From: Lachnocurva sp029100405
GTDB lineage: Bacteria > Bacillota > Clostridia > Lachnospirales > Lachnospiraceae
DNA length: 64,000 nucleotides
NCBI GenBank assembly: GCA_046263755.1
Contig: JBJYZC010000003.1
Coordinates: 135,664-199,663, forward strand
Direction: 5' to 3'
Shown here: positions 9,351 to 16,621 of the stretch, piece after piece
Numbering within the stretch: position 1 is the first letter of the stretch
How the letters are laid out: each line of letters opens with the position of its first letter
Notes under the pieces: generated by a model
The model's database searches: none
Told to the model about the DNA's origin: nothing
What the model saw: the letters and a program-made list of their open reading frames with translations, nothing else
Position numbers and translations under genes: made by a program

Positions 9351-9878
9351 ATGGCAGAATGGATCGACGTATATAATGCAAACCGAGAAAAAACCGGGCA
9401 GATCATCGACCGGAAGTCGGACCATCTCAAGGACGGGCAGTACATGCTCTATATTCTTGCCCTCTTGGAGACACCGGATCATAAGTTTCTGATCACACGG
9501 CGGGCTTTGGATAAAAAGTGGGCAGCCGGCGACTGGGAAGTACCAGGCGGTGGAGTACAGTCCGGTGAATCGTCAATGGATGCCTTGAAGCGTGAAGTAG
9601 CGGAAGAAACCGGTTTGGATCTTGCCTCTCGTATTCCGGGATTTGAATCCAAGGCAATTCCAATCGATCGTTATCGAAATGACGATGGGGATCCTTATTT
9701 TATGGATATCTATCACTTCTGCTTTCCCTTTACAGAAACAGATATCACCCTGCAGAAATCAGAAGCGATCGCCTGCCGGCTTGCCTCATGGGATGAAATC
9801 CGGGAATTAAACGACCGGTCCGCATTTCTCCATTATAAAAGGATCTGTCATGCCCTGAAGATGGAATCAATCCCTTGA
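9351..9878 (+). CDS. Nudix hydrolase inside the his operon
   Basis: 175 aa. The Nudix box is complete: GGGVQSGESSMDALKREV followed by AEETGL (residues about 64-87), so Mg-dependent cleavage of a nucleoside-diphosphate-linked substrate is expected. The N-terminus (DVYNANREKTGQIIDRKS) resembles the YfcD/Idi-like subgroup. It starts 6 bp after hisI and is followed 69 bp later by hisK, so it is almost certainly co-transcribed with them. Since hisE is absent from the operon, it is a candidate to hydrolyse PR-ATP to PR-AMP; that is an inference from position and chemistry. A housekeeping role is equally possible. Confidence 0.85.
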   Translation: MAEWIDVYNANREKTGQIIDRKSDHLKDGQYMLYILALLETPDHKFLITRRALDKKWAAGDWEVPGGGVQSGESSMDALKREVAEETGLDLASRIPGFESKAIPIDRYRNDDGDPYFMDIYHFCFPFTETDITLQKSEAIACRLASWDEIRELNDRSAFLHYKRICHALKMESIP

Positions 9879-9947
9879 TCCAAAGGAACCTTCCATCGAC
9901 AGGTTAAACGGCATCAATTCCAGGATCCGGAAAGGAAATCGTTCATC

Positions 9948-10922
9948 ATGTCAAGCTGTATTCCGGCAAATTATCATACACACAGCAGCTTCTGCGATGG
10001 GACAAACACGCCCGAAGATATGGTCCGTGAAGCCCTGAAGAAGGGGTTTTTGCATCTGGGTTTCTCCGGGCACATGGATCCCGGTGTAAGGATGGACTTT
10101 CCTTCCTATGATGCCGAGATCCGCCGCCTGCAAGAATGCTATGCGGACCAGATTGAAATCCTTCGCGGGGCGGAAATTGACAGTATTACAGGGCCGGATT
10201 GTGCCCCGAATGTCGAATACCGCATTGGTTCCACGCATTTTATTCCCATTCCGGACAGCATTTTGTGGCAGGAGACCTGTGCCCTGAGTGAGATCCGGGA
10301 AGGCGGGCAGAATGGCGACCAGATCATCGGAATGGATGGGGACCCGATGAAATTAAGAGAAGACTGCAAGACCTATTACCAGGGCGATTTCTATGCACTG
10401 GCCCGGGATTATTACCGTTTTGAAGCAGACGTCGTGAAACGAACCAGGCCAACTTTCATCGGGCATTTTGATATCGTAAGCCGTTTCAATGACCTGCCTT
10501 GGGAAGAGGGCGGTCATTTCCTGGACGAGACCAATCCGGCATATCTGAATCCGGCAAAAGATGCTTTGGAAAAGCTTGTTTCCTATCAGATCCCCTTTGA
10601 ACTGAATCTTGGTGCCTATAACCGGGGACGAAAGGCAGAGCCTTATCCCAGGCGGGAACTCCTCGGCACGCTTCATGAGCTTGGCGGCGAGATCCTTCTC
10701 AGCAGCGATGCCCACCAAAAGGAGTTGTTAGACGGCGGATTCTCCGACGGGATTACTTTGGCACGCTCCTTAGGATTCGATCATATCCTTCTTCTTACAC
10801 GGCAGAAAACCCGCCATCCGGCGAAAAACAGCCAATCGGATCTTACTTCCTGGCAGGGAGATTCACTTCCCCTTTATTGGGAGGAAGTGGAGATCGGCGG
10901 AGTAATCGAAGGTCACAAGTAG
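9948..10922 (+). CDS. hisK: Histidinol-phosphatase, PHP family
   Basis: 324 aa. It is a polymerase-and-histidinol-phosphatase (PHP) metal-dependent hydrolase that dephosphorylates histidinol phosphate. The first metal motif is YHTHSSFCDGT (residue 9 on). Others are FSGHMDP, the EID of the second strand, IGHFDIV, and the SSDAHQ motif near residue 252. It is the last gene of the his operon and completes the phosphatase step, since HisB here is monofunctional. The gene converges with the minus-strand ATPase 24 bp further on. Confidence 0.9.
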   Translation: MSSCIPANYHTHSSFCDGTNTPEDMVREALKKGFLHLGFSGHMDPGVRMDFPSYDAEIRRLQECYADQIEILRGAEIDSITGPDCAPNVEYRIGSTHFIPIPDSILWQETCALSEIREGGQNGDQIIGMDGDPMKLREDCKTYYQGDFYALARDYYRFEADVVKRTRPTFIGHFDIVSRFNDLPWEEGGHFLDETNPAYLNPAKDALEKLVSYQIPFELNLGAYNRGRKAEPYPRRELLGTLHELGGEILLSSDAHQKELLDGGFSDGITLARSLGFDHILLLTRQKTRHPAKNSQSDLTSWQGDSLPLYWEEVEIGGVIEGHK

Positions 10923-10946
10923 AGTCCCAATTCTTCGTGCAGTTTC

Positions 10947-12356
10947 TTAATTTCTCCTTCGAACTTCCGGAAGCATTCCTTGGAATAGCCGGTCGAGTTC
11001 GATATGCTTTACTGTATCGGTCTCTTTTACCGTAAATCCGGCCCTCGAAAAGAAGACATACTTATAACAATTGAGACCGGTATTCTTTACCTGTTGTATT
11101 TCTTCATCGATCACTTCCTGTGATATTTTTCTTTTTCTGAATTTGACTTCATAGAAGATATATCCCTTTTCATCTTCCGACACAACATCGAATTCTCCAT
11201 TTGACCTAGTCTTCGGATCATCATAATAATATTTTCCGATCTTCTCAAGAACAGGGTCTATATTTCCAAGCCGATTCTGACGGATCAGATACTGCCTGCA
11301 AATTTCCTCGAACTTATGGGGGACATAATTTTCCTCAAAATCCTGTTGGATATACTTCTCATAAAATACATCCGAGTCCATTATTTTCATCTGAGAAGAA
11401 TATTTAAAGATATAGCGGAAATAAAAAAGAGAAAGATTGTCACAGATATAATACCCCATCTTCTTTTTGTTACTATCATCATTGATCGGTGCTTTCTTTT
11501 CCACCACTTCCATATTGATGAGCTTGTCAAGGACATCAACAAGAGTGGGACCGCTTGATACATGAGACTGGGACAGAATATCACTATACTTAGAGAATCC
11601 TTTGGCAAGTGTATAGAATACCTCGTTTGCATTCACGATCTTGGAGATTTCAGAGCTTAAGTACATGGAGACCTCATTTTCCAGTCTTGCCCCGGAAGAG
11701 GCTATTAAATCTATGATATTTTCTTTTACAGATTTCTTATCGTCAATTAACCGGTTAAAATAGGGGATCCCGCCAAAGACAGAATAGATCCTGACCTTAT
11801 CCTCATTCGACAAAAGAGGATAAAACATCGCTGACTCGTAATAATCCATCTGCTTCAGATTCATAGGCAGATCAACTCTGCCAAACAGGGGATTCGAAGG
11901 TTCCAATAACGATTTCATGATATCTACATAAGAGCCGAGGATGACCAATTTAAGTTTTGATGTTTCCCTGTATTTATCGACCAATGACTGAAGAATGCTA
12001 TCGAGGCCTTTTACATTTTCCCTGAGATAGGGATATTCATCCAAAACAAAGACAATATTCTCTTCTTTTGCAAGCTTAAACACATAGTTCAGTACTTCTT
12101 CTATGGATGAATATCCTAACTTCGGTAGTTTCTGCACTTCAGAAATGATTTCACAGATACTATGGACGTTACTCGCCTCTGTCACCTGTTTGCATTCATA
12201 ATAAAAGCTTTTGACTCCGGATTCCTTGATCGCCTGTTTCACAAGCTCACTCTTCCCTACCCGGCGTCTTCCATAGATCAGAACCATTCGCATACCATCT
12301 GTAAGCAGTTCTTTCTTGATCTGTGTCAGTTGTTTTACTCTACCGATAAATTTCAT
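10947..12356 (-). CDS. AAA ATPase with C-terminal DUF234 (archaeal-type ATPase family)
   Basis: 469 aa. The N-terminus MKFIGRVKQLTQIKKEL leads to a Walker A motif LIYGRRRVGKSEL (about residue 28) and a Walker B region VFVLDEYPYL (about 102). A winged-helix middle follows, then a C-terminal DUF234 domain with a restriction-endonuclease-like core (FDVVSEDEKGYIFYEVKFRK, about residue 400, matching the D...ExK pattern). Function in bacteria is not established. Codon use is AT-richer than in the adjoining his operon. Its start codon sits at the edge of an inverted repeat that is duplicated upstream (12354-12471), suggesting self-contained regulation. Confidence 0.8.
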   Translation of the reverse strand: MKFIGRVKQLTQIKKELLTDGMRMVLIYGRRRVGKSELVKQAIKESGVKSFYYECKQVTEASNVHSICEIISEVQKLPKLGYSSIEEVLNYVFKLAKEENIVFVLDEYPYLRENVKGLDSILQSLVDKYRETSKLKLVILGSYVDIMKSLLEPSNPLFGRVDLPMNLKQMDYYESAMFYPLLSNEDKVRIYSVFGGIPYFNRLIDDKKSVKENIIDLIASSGARLENEVSMYLSSEISKIVNANEVFYTLAKGFSKYSDILSQSHVSSGPTLVDVLDKLINMEVVEKKAPINDDSNKKKMGYYICDNLSLFYFRYIFKYSSQMKIMDSDVFYEKYIQQDFEENYVPHKFEEICRQYLIRQNRLGNIDPVLEKIGKYYYDDPKTRSNGEFDVVSEDEKGYIFYEVKFRKRKISQEVIDEEIQQVKNTGLNCYKYVFFSRAGFTVKETDTVKHIELDRLFQGMLPEVRRRN

Positions 12357-12399
12357 TTTACTCGGTCCTTTCCGACTCGGCCGCTATCGAGTTAAAATG
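12354..12399 (-). promoter_or_regulatory. Inverted repeat over the ATPase start codon (copy 1 of a 41-bp element)
   Basis: The left arm CATTTTACTCG (12354-12364) and right arm CGAGTTAAAATG (12388-12399) are complementary apart from one extra base. The left arm contains the ATG of the AAA ATPase (12354-12356). The element shares most positions with the second copy at 12431-12471, including inner TCGGTC and CCGA/TCGG blocks. It is likely an operator or a translational control hairpin. Confidence 0.55.
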
Positions 12400-12430
12400 A
12401 TTATACCTTATATTTGTTTTTCTGTACAGA

Positions 12431-12471
12431 TTTTATTCGGTCATCACCGAGTCGGTTGTATCCGAATAAAA
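12431..12471 (-). promoter_or_regulatory. Inverted repeat upstream of the ATPase (copy 2 of the 41-bp element)
   Basis: TTTTATTCGG (12431-12440) is exactly complementary to CCGAATAAAA (12462-12471). The intervening sequence contains CACCGAGTCGG, mirroring copy 1. The two copies lie about 75 bp apart, flanking the probable promoter of the ATPase gene. Confidence 0.6.
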
Positions 12472-12484
12472 AGGTCGCTCTGTG

Positions 12485-12530
12485 TGTCCAAAGACGTAAT
12501 ACGTTGTGAAATGATTATCTCTTTGGAAAC
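12485..12530. repeat. rpsI-tail-like direct repeat, copy 1
   Basis: 12485-12525 matches 13392-13432 over 41 bp with one mismatch. Its end (ATTATCTCTTTG, 12514-12525) equals the end of the rpsI coding strand, read as ...KR-stop. It probably marks an old attachment or recombination site. Confidence 0.75.
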
Positions 12531-12583
12531 ATTGGTATGGGCGAAATCCTTGAAAATACAGCATTTCTTGAAAGCTTTGTTTC

Positions 12584-12676
12584 TTACCTGTTGCTTACCG
12601 AGAGGTCTTCGTTCCACTCCGGTCGGCGCATAGCAGAGGTCCTCTGGACCTCTTGCGCCCCAGAGCTCTCGGTAAG
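12584..12676 (+). ncRNA. Structured repeat C: nested hairpins
   Basis: CTTACCGAGAG (12594-12604) pairs with CTCTCGGTAAG (12666-12676). Inside it, GGCGCA pairs with TGCGCC, and AGAGGTCC with GGACCTCT around a 3-base loop. It lies the same distance (about 99 bp) from the rpsI-tail repeat as hairpin A lies from its own copy, and shares the TTACCTG(T/C)TGC lead-in. It may be an RNA element or a folded-DNA recombination site; no known family was recognised. Confidence 0.5.
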
Positions 12677-12684
12677 TACAATTT

Positions 12685-13032
12685 TTAATCCTGACCTACA
12701 ATCTCAGTATCATCATCCATAATAACTTCTTTAAATGGTCTACCATTTATTACAGTACTTTCAAGTACATCGTTCATGTCTGCATACTCGCCCAGTAATT
12801 CATATTCTCTTTTATCCGCTCCAACAAATTCTTTTTTACAATATAATCCAAACATAACTTCTCTTCCATCTGGAAGAACCCCTGATTCATCATACATACA
12901 TCCTGTATGAAATCGATATTCCACTCCTTCATATATAAAATCCAACCCAAACCAGTGTCCTCCTGAAGGATTCCACTCGCCAACATACTGTGACTTAAAT
13001 TGATCTAATGATTCATATTCATTTTTTCTCAT
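12685..13032 (-). CDS. Putative immunity protein (unrecognised family)
   Basis: 115 aa, acidic and cytoplasmic, with no signal peptide or membrane segment. No family was recognised. It overlaps the upstream 94-aa toxin-like gene by 4 bp (ATGA), the usual arrangement of a polymorphic toxin C-terminus followed by its cognate immunity gene. Segments rich in aromatic and acidic residues (EYESLDQF, WNPSGGHWFGLDF, EVIMDDDTEI) are typical of such immunity proteins, but this is context-based. AT-rich compared with the his operon. Confidence 0.55.
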   Translation of the reverse strand: MRKNEYESLDQFKSQYVGEWNPSGGHWFGLDFIYEGVEYRFHTGCMYDESGVLPDGREVMFGLYCKKEFVGADKREYELLGEYADMNDVLESTVINGRPFKEVIMDDDTEIVGQD

Positions 13033-13313
13033 TTTAGCTGAAACTCCTTCTTTATTTTTTTAATTAACGCGGTCTCTGCATCAGTAGGTGGTATTCCAGG
13101 ATCATTTTTGTTGTGACTAAGATATACGTGTCTATGTGGTTGTACCCCTTTATGCGGATGTGCTAAATCTATGCTCACAGCTTGTTTATGATTCTCATCA
13201 TAATAGGCTACATGCTTTAACTGACCATCTTTGACTACAGCGTATACTCTGCCTGGGGTATGTGAAAACTCGGGTGCTTTTACAGCATTCGAATCTTGAA
13301 TTATCACTTTCAC
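13029..13313 (-). CDS. Orphan C-terminal toxin-like module
   Basis: 94 aa from a GTG start. It resembles the C-terminal tip of polymorphic toxins: a beta-rich RVYAVVKDGQLKHVAYYDEN segment followed by a histidine-rich block (SIDLAHPHKG, then PHRHVYLSHN) that could form an RNase-like active site. I think of the toxin-24 type family, but cannot confirm. The reading frame stays open upstream into a terminator, with no delivery domain or signal, so it looks like a detached toxin tip rather than a full secreted toxin. It is translationally coupled to the putative immunity gene downstream. Confidence 0.5.
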   Translation of the reverse strand: MKVIIQDSNAVKAPEFSHTPGRVYAVVKDGQLKHVAYYDENHKQAVSIDLAHPHKGVQPHRHVYLSHNKNDPGIPPTDAETALIKKIKKEFQLK

Positions 13314-13341
13314 ATTACTATCACCACGTAATGTACCTATG

Positions 13342-13374
13342 AAAAAACACCCCAGAACAGTTGTCCTGAGGTGT
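13342..13374 (-). terminator. Rho-independent terminator (minus strand)
   Basis: On the minus strand ACACCTCAGGACA pairs with TGTTCTGGGGTGT, followed by TTTTTT. It lies directly downstream of the displaced rpsI-tail copy at 13421, so it is probably the original rpsI terminator separated from the gene by an insertion. It also stops minus-strand read-through into the toxin-like ORF. Confidence 0.75.
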
Positions 13375-13391
13375 AATAAATCGTATATGAT

Positions 13392-13439
13392 TGTCCAAAG
13401 ACGTAATACGTTGTGAAACGATTATCTCTTTGAGAACTG
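13392..13439. repeat. rpsI-tail direct repeat, copy 2 (candidate attR)
   Basis: ATTATCTCTTTGAGAACTG at 13421-13439 is identical to 16603-16621, the last codons of rpsI (QFSKR-stop). 13392-13432 also matches 12485-12525 with one mismatch. This is the pattern expected when an element integrates into the 3' end of rpsI and rebuilds it. Confidence 0.75.
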
Positions 13440-13477
13440 TTAATGAAGTGAAAGTGCGTATTTTTGGCATTTCTCCT

Positions 13478-13548
13478 TCAAGTTGCTGTTTACCTGCTGC
13501 GTACGGTAGAAAGCTCAGGGCTACTGTATGCGGTTGATGGCAACTTTA
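13478..13548 (+). ncRNA. Structured repeat A
   Basis: An outer stem AAGTTGC/GCAACTT encloses a 13-bp stem CTGCGTACGGTAG / CTACTGTATGCGG with an 11-base loop. Pairing is complete only if G-U pairs are allowed, and they are allowed only in the plus-strand transcript. This suggests a plus-strand RNA. It is nearly repeated at 13780-13843. Confidence 0.5.
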
Positions 13549-13650
13549 AGTAATATTCTTCAAATTCTTTATATACATCAGTTCTCTATAGTTTTTGGAA
13601 AATCCTATAAGGCTGAGATCTATATCCTTCTCATATTTCTTTAAATCCAT
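13546..13650 (-). CDS. Small ORF, 34 aa, unrecognised
   Basis: Starts MDLKKYEKDIDLSLIGFSKN and ends KNIT-stop. GGAG lies 5 bases before the ATG, so translation is plausible. No family was recognised. It sits between hairpin repeat A and the minus-strand terminator at 13666-13698. It may be the stub of a longer immunity or regulatory gene. Confidence 0.35.
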   Translation of the reverse strand: MDLKKYEKDIDLSLIGFSKNYRELMYIKNLKNIT

Positions 13651-13665
13651 ACAATCTCCATAAAG

Positions 13666-13698
13666 TAAAAAAGCCAAGCTCAACGCTCGGCTTGGTCC
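13666..13698 (-). terminator. Terminator downstream of the XRE gene (minus strand)
   Basis: On the minus strand CAAGCCGAGC-GTTGA-GCTTGGCTT forms a stem with one G-U pair, followed by a T run. It would end transcripts from the XRE/MFS genes. Confidence 0.6.
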
Positions 13699-13779
13699 CA
13701 TGTGTTATTCGCACCTGGCAACTCTGTTAGCTTTATAATACTATATTTTAGCTTTTTTTCAAGCTATATCCTGAAAACT

Positions 13780-13843
13780 CGATGTTCGCCTGCTGCGTAC
13801 GGCAGAAAGTTCAGGGCTACTGTATGCGGCTGGTTGCAACTTT
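13780..13843 (+). ncRNA. Structured repeat B
   Basis: It shares about 58 bp with repeat A (CCTGCTGCGTACGG, then AGAAAG, TCAGGGCTACTGTATGCGG and GCAACTTT). The same 13-bp stem forms with one C-A mismatch. No rpsI-tail repeat was seen beside this copy. Confidence 0.45.
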
Positions 13844-13940
13844 GTCATTTCTTTCAAAAAATCCAAATTTCAGTATCGCTTTACTCAAATATGATGCCTC
13901 CGGCGAACGAGGAAATTCTTTTTAAATCTTCATAATCAGT

Positions 13941-15053
13941 CTATTTTACGCTATTCCAGTATTCAAGGGCTGCTTCCATCTTTTTCATAACATTATAAGG
14001 CAGCTCTTTTGGTCCCATATTAAAAATATTATCGATACCTGCCACGGCACCAACACCAATATTATCATATAGAGAATGGTGATAATCCTTACTTCCATGC
14101 CAGAATTTGATCTTTCCGGCGAAATCATTTGAAGGGTTTTTGTCGTACTGCTTTGCTATTTGTAAAGCTGTATCGATGCAGGTTTTCATTTCATCATCCT
14201 TTTTGAGGCAACAAAGAACCAATGATTTAAAGACAAGCCCCATGATCTTCATCTTGGAAAGATAACTGTTCTTGCTCCTATCAATGCTGGTGGCATCTAC
14301 TATAGTCATATACCAATCCATAATCTCGCAGGCTTCCTTGTATGTCTTCGTGTTATCCATAGAAACCAGCACCATAAACATTTCCGTAGAAAACTCCATG
14401 GTTTTGACTAGAATTGAAACCAAAACTCTTGTATAAACCTCCATTGCTTCCTCGGGCTTGCCCGTCATTCTTAAAATATTGGCAATATTGATGTCTGCTA
14501 TCCCCTGATAATTTATCTTTTTAAACTCCTCAAGAGCTTTCTCAGGGTTATCACGACCTTTTAAAGTTGCGATGCGATATTTAATGCTAAAGGTTTCCTG
14601 CTCCGGATTGTCACTTTGTGGAACATAGCGAAGAGACGACTCATAAAGTTCGATTGCTTTGTCACGATAATCCTTCAAATCTTTTATCGCTGAAACAATA
14701 TGGTATGCATCCGCACAACTTGTGAGAATCTTAAAGTTACCCGGATATCTAACCAGCGCTTTTTCTGCCACAGCAATAGCCTCGTCATATTGATCCTCAT
14801 GTAAAAGAGCTTCCAGCCTGTCAGAAATATCTTTGACGTTCTTGGAGGACATGCTATAGCCCAGAAGTACATCGACAGAAATGCTAAAAAAGTCTGCCAG
14901 CTGCATAAGAGTTAGAATATCCGGCATATTACTGCCACTTTCCCATTTTGATACAGCTCCAACCGTAACTCCAAAGGCTTCCGCCAGTTCTTCCTGTGTC
15001 AAATTCATGCTCTTTCGGTATTTTTTTATGTTTTCATTAAGCTTTATTTGCAT
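13941..15053 (-). CDS. XRE-family regulator with TPR-like C-terminus
   Basis: 370 aa. Residues 1-65 are a clear XRE/Cro helix-turn-helix (IKKYRKSMNLTQEELAEAFG, then VGAVSKWESGSNMPDI). The rest is helical with tetratricopeptide-like spacing (YDEAIAVAEKALVRYPG, YESSLRYVPQSDNPEQ, GKPEEAMEVYTRVL), a layout seen in RRNPP-like and related stress regulators. It lies 84 bp downstream of the MFS exporter gene on the same strand and probably controls it. Codon use is AT-rich, as expected for imported DNA. Confidence 0.8.
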   Translation of the reverse strand: MQIKLNENIKKYRKSMNLTQEELAEAFGVTVGAVSKWESGSNMPDILTLMQLADFFSISVDVLLGYSMSSKNVKDISDRLEALLHEDQYDEAIAVAEKALVRYPGNFKILTSCADAYHIVSAIKDLKDYRDKAIELYESSLRYVPQSDNPEQETFSIKYRIATLKGRDNPEKALEEFKKINYQGIADINIANILRMTGKPEEAMEVYTRVLVSILVKTMEFSTEMFMVLVSMDNTKTYKEACEIMDWYMTIVDATSIDRSKNSYLSKMKIMGLVFKSLVLCCLKKDDEMKTCIDTALQIAKQYDKNPSNDFAGKIKFWHGSKDYHHSLYDNIGVGAVAGIDNIFNMGPKELPYNVMKKMEAALEYWNSVK

Positions 15054-15136
15054 AGCAAACTCCTTTAATGAAATAATTTTTATACTAAATTTTCTGATAC
15101 TTTCTCGTTTTTAATTCCAATGGAGCCTTCCTCAAG

Positions 15137-16426
15137 CTACATCTGTGGCTTTACAAAGACTAAGATTGCAAAAATAGCTATTGCAAAAATCACGCAGAAT
15201 ACAAGAATTGCTTCTATGCTGACCTTAGTTACAACTGCGCTTAAAAGAAGTGAACCCACAGGCATACATGCTTTTCCGCAAGCTCCCATTACTGCGGCTG
15301 CTCTTGCAATATATTTTGGATCAGCATTTTTCATAAACTGGATATTGATTGTGCCGCCTATGATTGAAGCTGCCACCATCATGATAAAAAATGAAGCAGC
15401 TACGTCCACATAACAAGCAATATTATTTCCAGCAAAAACTCCACCGCAGGCCATACCAAGCATTCCTGCCGCGAGAAGTGATGTTCCAAACATGATCATC
15501 TTAAGTGGAGAGAGTTTCTGTGAAAGAACTGGTACAAATGCAGATCCAGCAATACCTCCGATTGCAGCAAATGCGCCTGCAATACTAAGGATTTCACCGC
15601 CCATTCTGAATATCTCGCTGGCAATTGGTGCCTGAAGTGCATTTATTGGAATGAGCATAAAATTAAGAGCGACTGCAAGTAAGACATAATTACAAATAAC
15701 TCGTGAGCTTGCCACATATCTAAATCCATCCAGGAAAAATTCAATTTTACTCTGCTCCATTTTGTTCTCTGTTTCTCCGGTAGCGGATGTTGTCTTGAAT
15801 GCTTCATTTTGTGCTGCTTCAGTAATTGCTACTCTTCCAGCCTTCATTGCTCCGACAAGAGCCGCTGCAACTGCAAAAGTTACTACATCAATCATCATTG
15901 CTGTAGTAACACCTGCTGTTGCAATGATTATGCCGGCAGCACCTGTACCTGCCAGTGATGCAGCACTTGAAAGCATGGAATTAAGACTCATTCCGCAAGT
16001 CATATGCTCTTTCTTGAACACCTGCATTGTAAATGCTGAAGTTGCAGGAAGATTAAAGGACTCCACTGTTGTGATGACCAAAGTAAATATTGCTATAACC
16101 AGGGCATTCACCAGACCTGCTCTATATAAAAGTGCAAACAATGTAATAATGACTGCTCTAAGAAGATGTGTTGCTACAATCACATGCTTCTTGTTCATCT
16201 TCTCAACAATGGCTCCTGCAAAAGGCTGCACCACCACGTTTGGAAGTGTATTAAGCGCAAAAACTATTGCTGACCATGCTGCACTATGTGTAATCTGATA
16301 AACCAACCATGTAAAAGCAATTGCATCTACAGAATCACCAAATCTGTTGATAACCGTAGCAAAAATCAGCTTTCTATATTCATGTTCCTTAATAATTTCC
16401 CCATACATTTTCCTGTTCTGTTCCAT
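15137..16426 (-). CDS. MFS efflux transporter
   Basis: 429 aa with about 12 hydrophobic segments, a loop of roughly 40 polar residues in the middle (about 205-245), and the DHA3-type N-terminus (FATVINRFGDSVDAIAFTWLVYQ). This places it among MFS_3 exporters such as macrolide or siderophore exporters; the substrate cannot be told. It is the first gene after the integrated-element junction, with a candidate promoter at 16480-16510. Together with the XRE gene it forms the cargo between the two rpsI-tail copies. Confidence 0.8.
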   Translation of the reverse strand: MEQNRKMYGEIIKEHEYRKLIFATVINRFGDSVDAIAFTWLVYQITHSAAWSAIVFALNTLPNVVVQPFAGAIVEKMNKKHVIVATHLLRAVIITLFALLYRAGLVNALVIAIFTLVITTVESFNLPATSAFTMQVFKKEHMTCGMSLNSMLSSAASLAGTGAAGIIIATAGVTTAMMIDVVTFAVAAALVGAMKAGRVAITEAAQNEAFKTTSATGETENKMEQSKIEFFLDGFRYVASSRVICNYVLLAVALNFMLIPINALQAPIASEIFRMGGEILSIAGAFAAIGGIAGSAFVPVLSQKLSPLKMIMFGTSLLAAGMLGMACGGVFAGNNIACYVDVAASFFIMMVAASIIGGTINIQFMKNADPKYIARAAAVMGACGKACMPVGSLLLSAVVTKVSIEAILVFCVIFAIAIFAILVFVKPQM

Positions 16427-16479
16427 ATCTGAAGCCCCTTACTTGTTTTCATGACTTCATTTTATATGTAAGCACACAA

Positions 16480-16510
16480 ATTATAATACACTTGTTGTAC
16501 TAGGTGTAAA
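16480..16510 (-). promoter_or_regulatory. Candidate promoter of the MFS gene
   Basis: On the minus strand TTTACA (16505-16510) and TATAAT (16480-16485) are separated by 19 bp. The spacer is part of an ACAC...GTGT dyad that could be an operator for the XRE regulator. Confidence 0.45.
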
Positions 16511-16546
16511 AGAAAAGCTTTCCGTTGTGGAAAGTTTTTGAACTGT

Positions 16547-16578
16547 ATAAAAAAAGACCCGGTACAATGTACCGAGCC
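16547..16578 (-). terminator. rpsI terminator
   Basis: On the minus strand CTCGGTAC-ATT-GTACCGGG is followed by TCTTTTTTT, 26 bp after the rpsI stop codon. Confidence 0.8.
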
Positions 16579-16602
16579 TTTGAAATCTGCCATTGCAGAA
16601 GT

Positions 16603-16621
16603 ATTATCTCTTTGAGAACTG
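16603..16621. other. rpsI 3' end: candidate integration site (attL)
   Basis: These 19 bases of the rpsI end recur exactly at 13421-13439 and partly at 12514-12525. The rpsI 3' end is a known target of tyrosine integrases of streptococcal ICEs and IMEs. No integrase gene is present between the copies here. Confidence 0.6.

Noticed and set aside
9351..9878. Isopentenyl-diphosphate isomerase
   Set aside because: The N-terminus is Idi-like, but there is no isoprenoid context and the protein fits the general YfcD-type Nudix group.
12584..13843. Integron attC sites for hairpin repeats A-C
   Set aside because: The folded shape is suggestive, but the GTTRRRY core and an integron integrase are absent; recorded as structured repeats instead.
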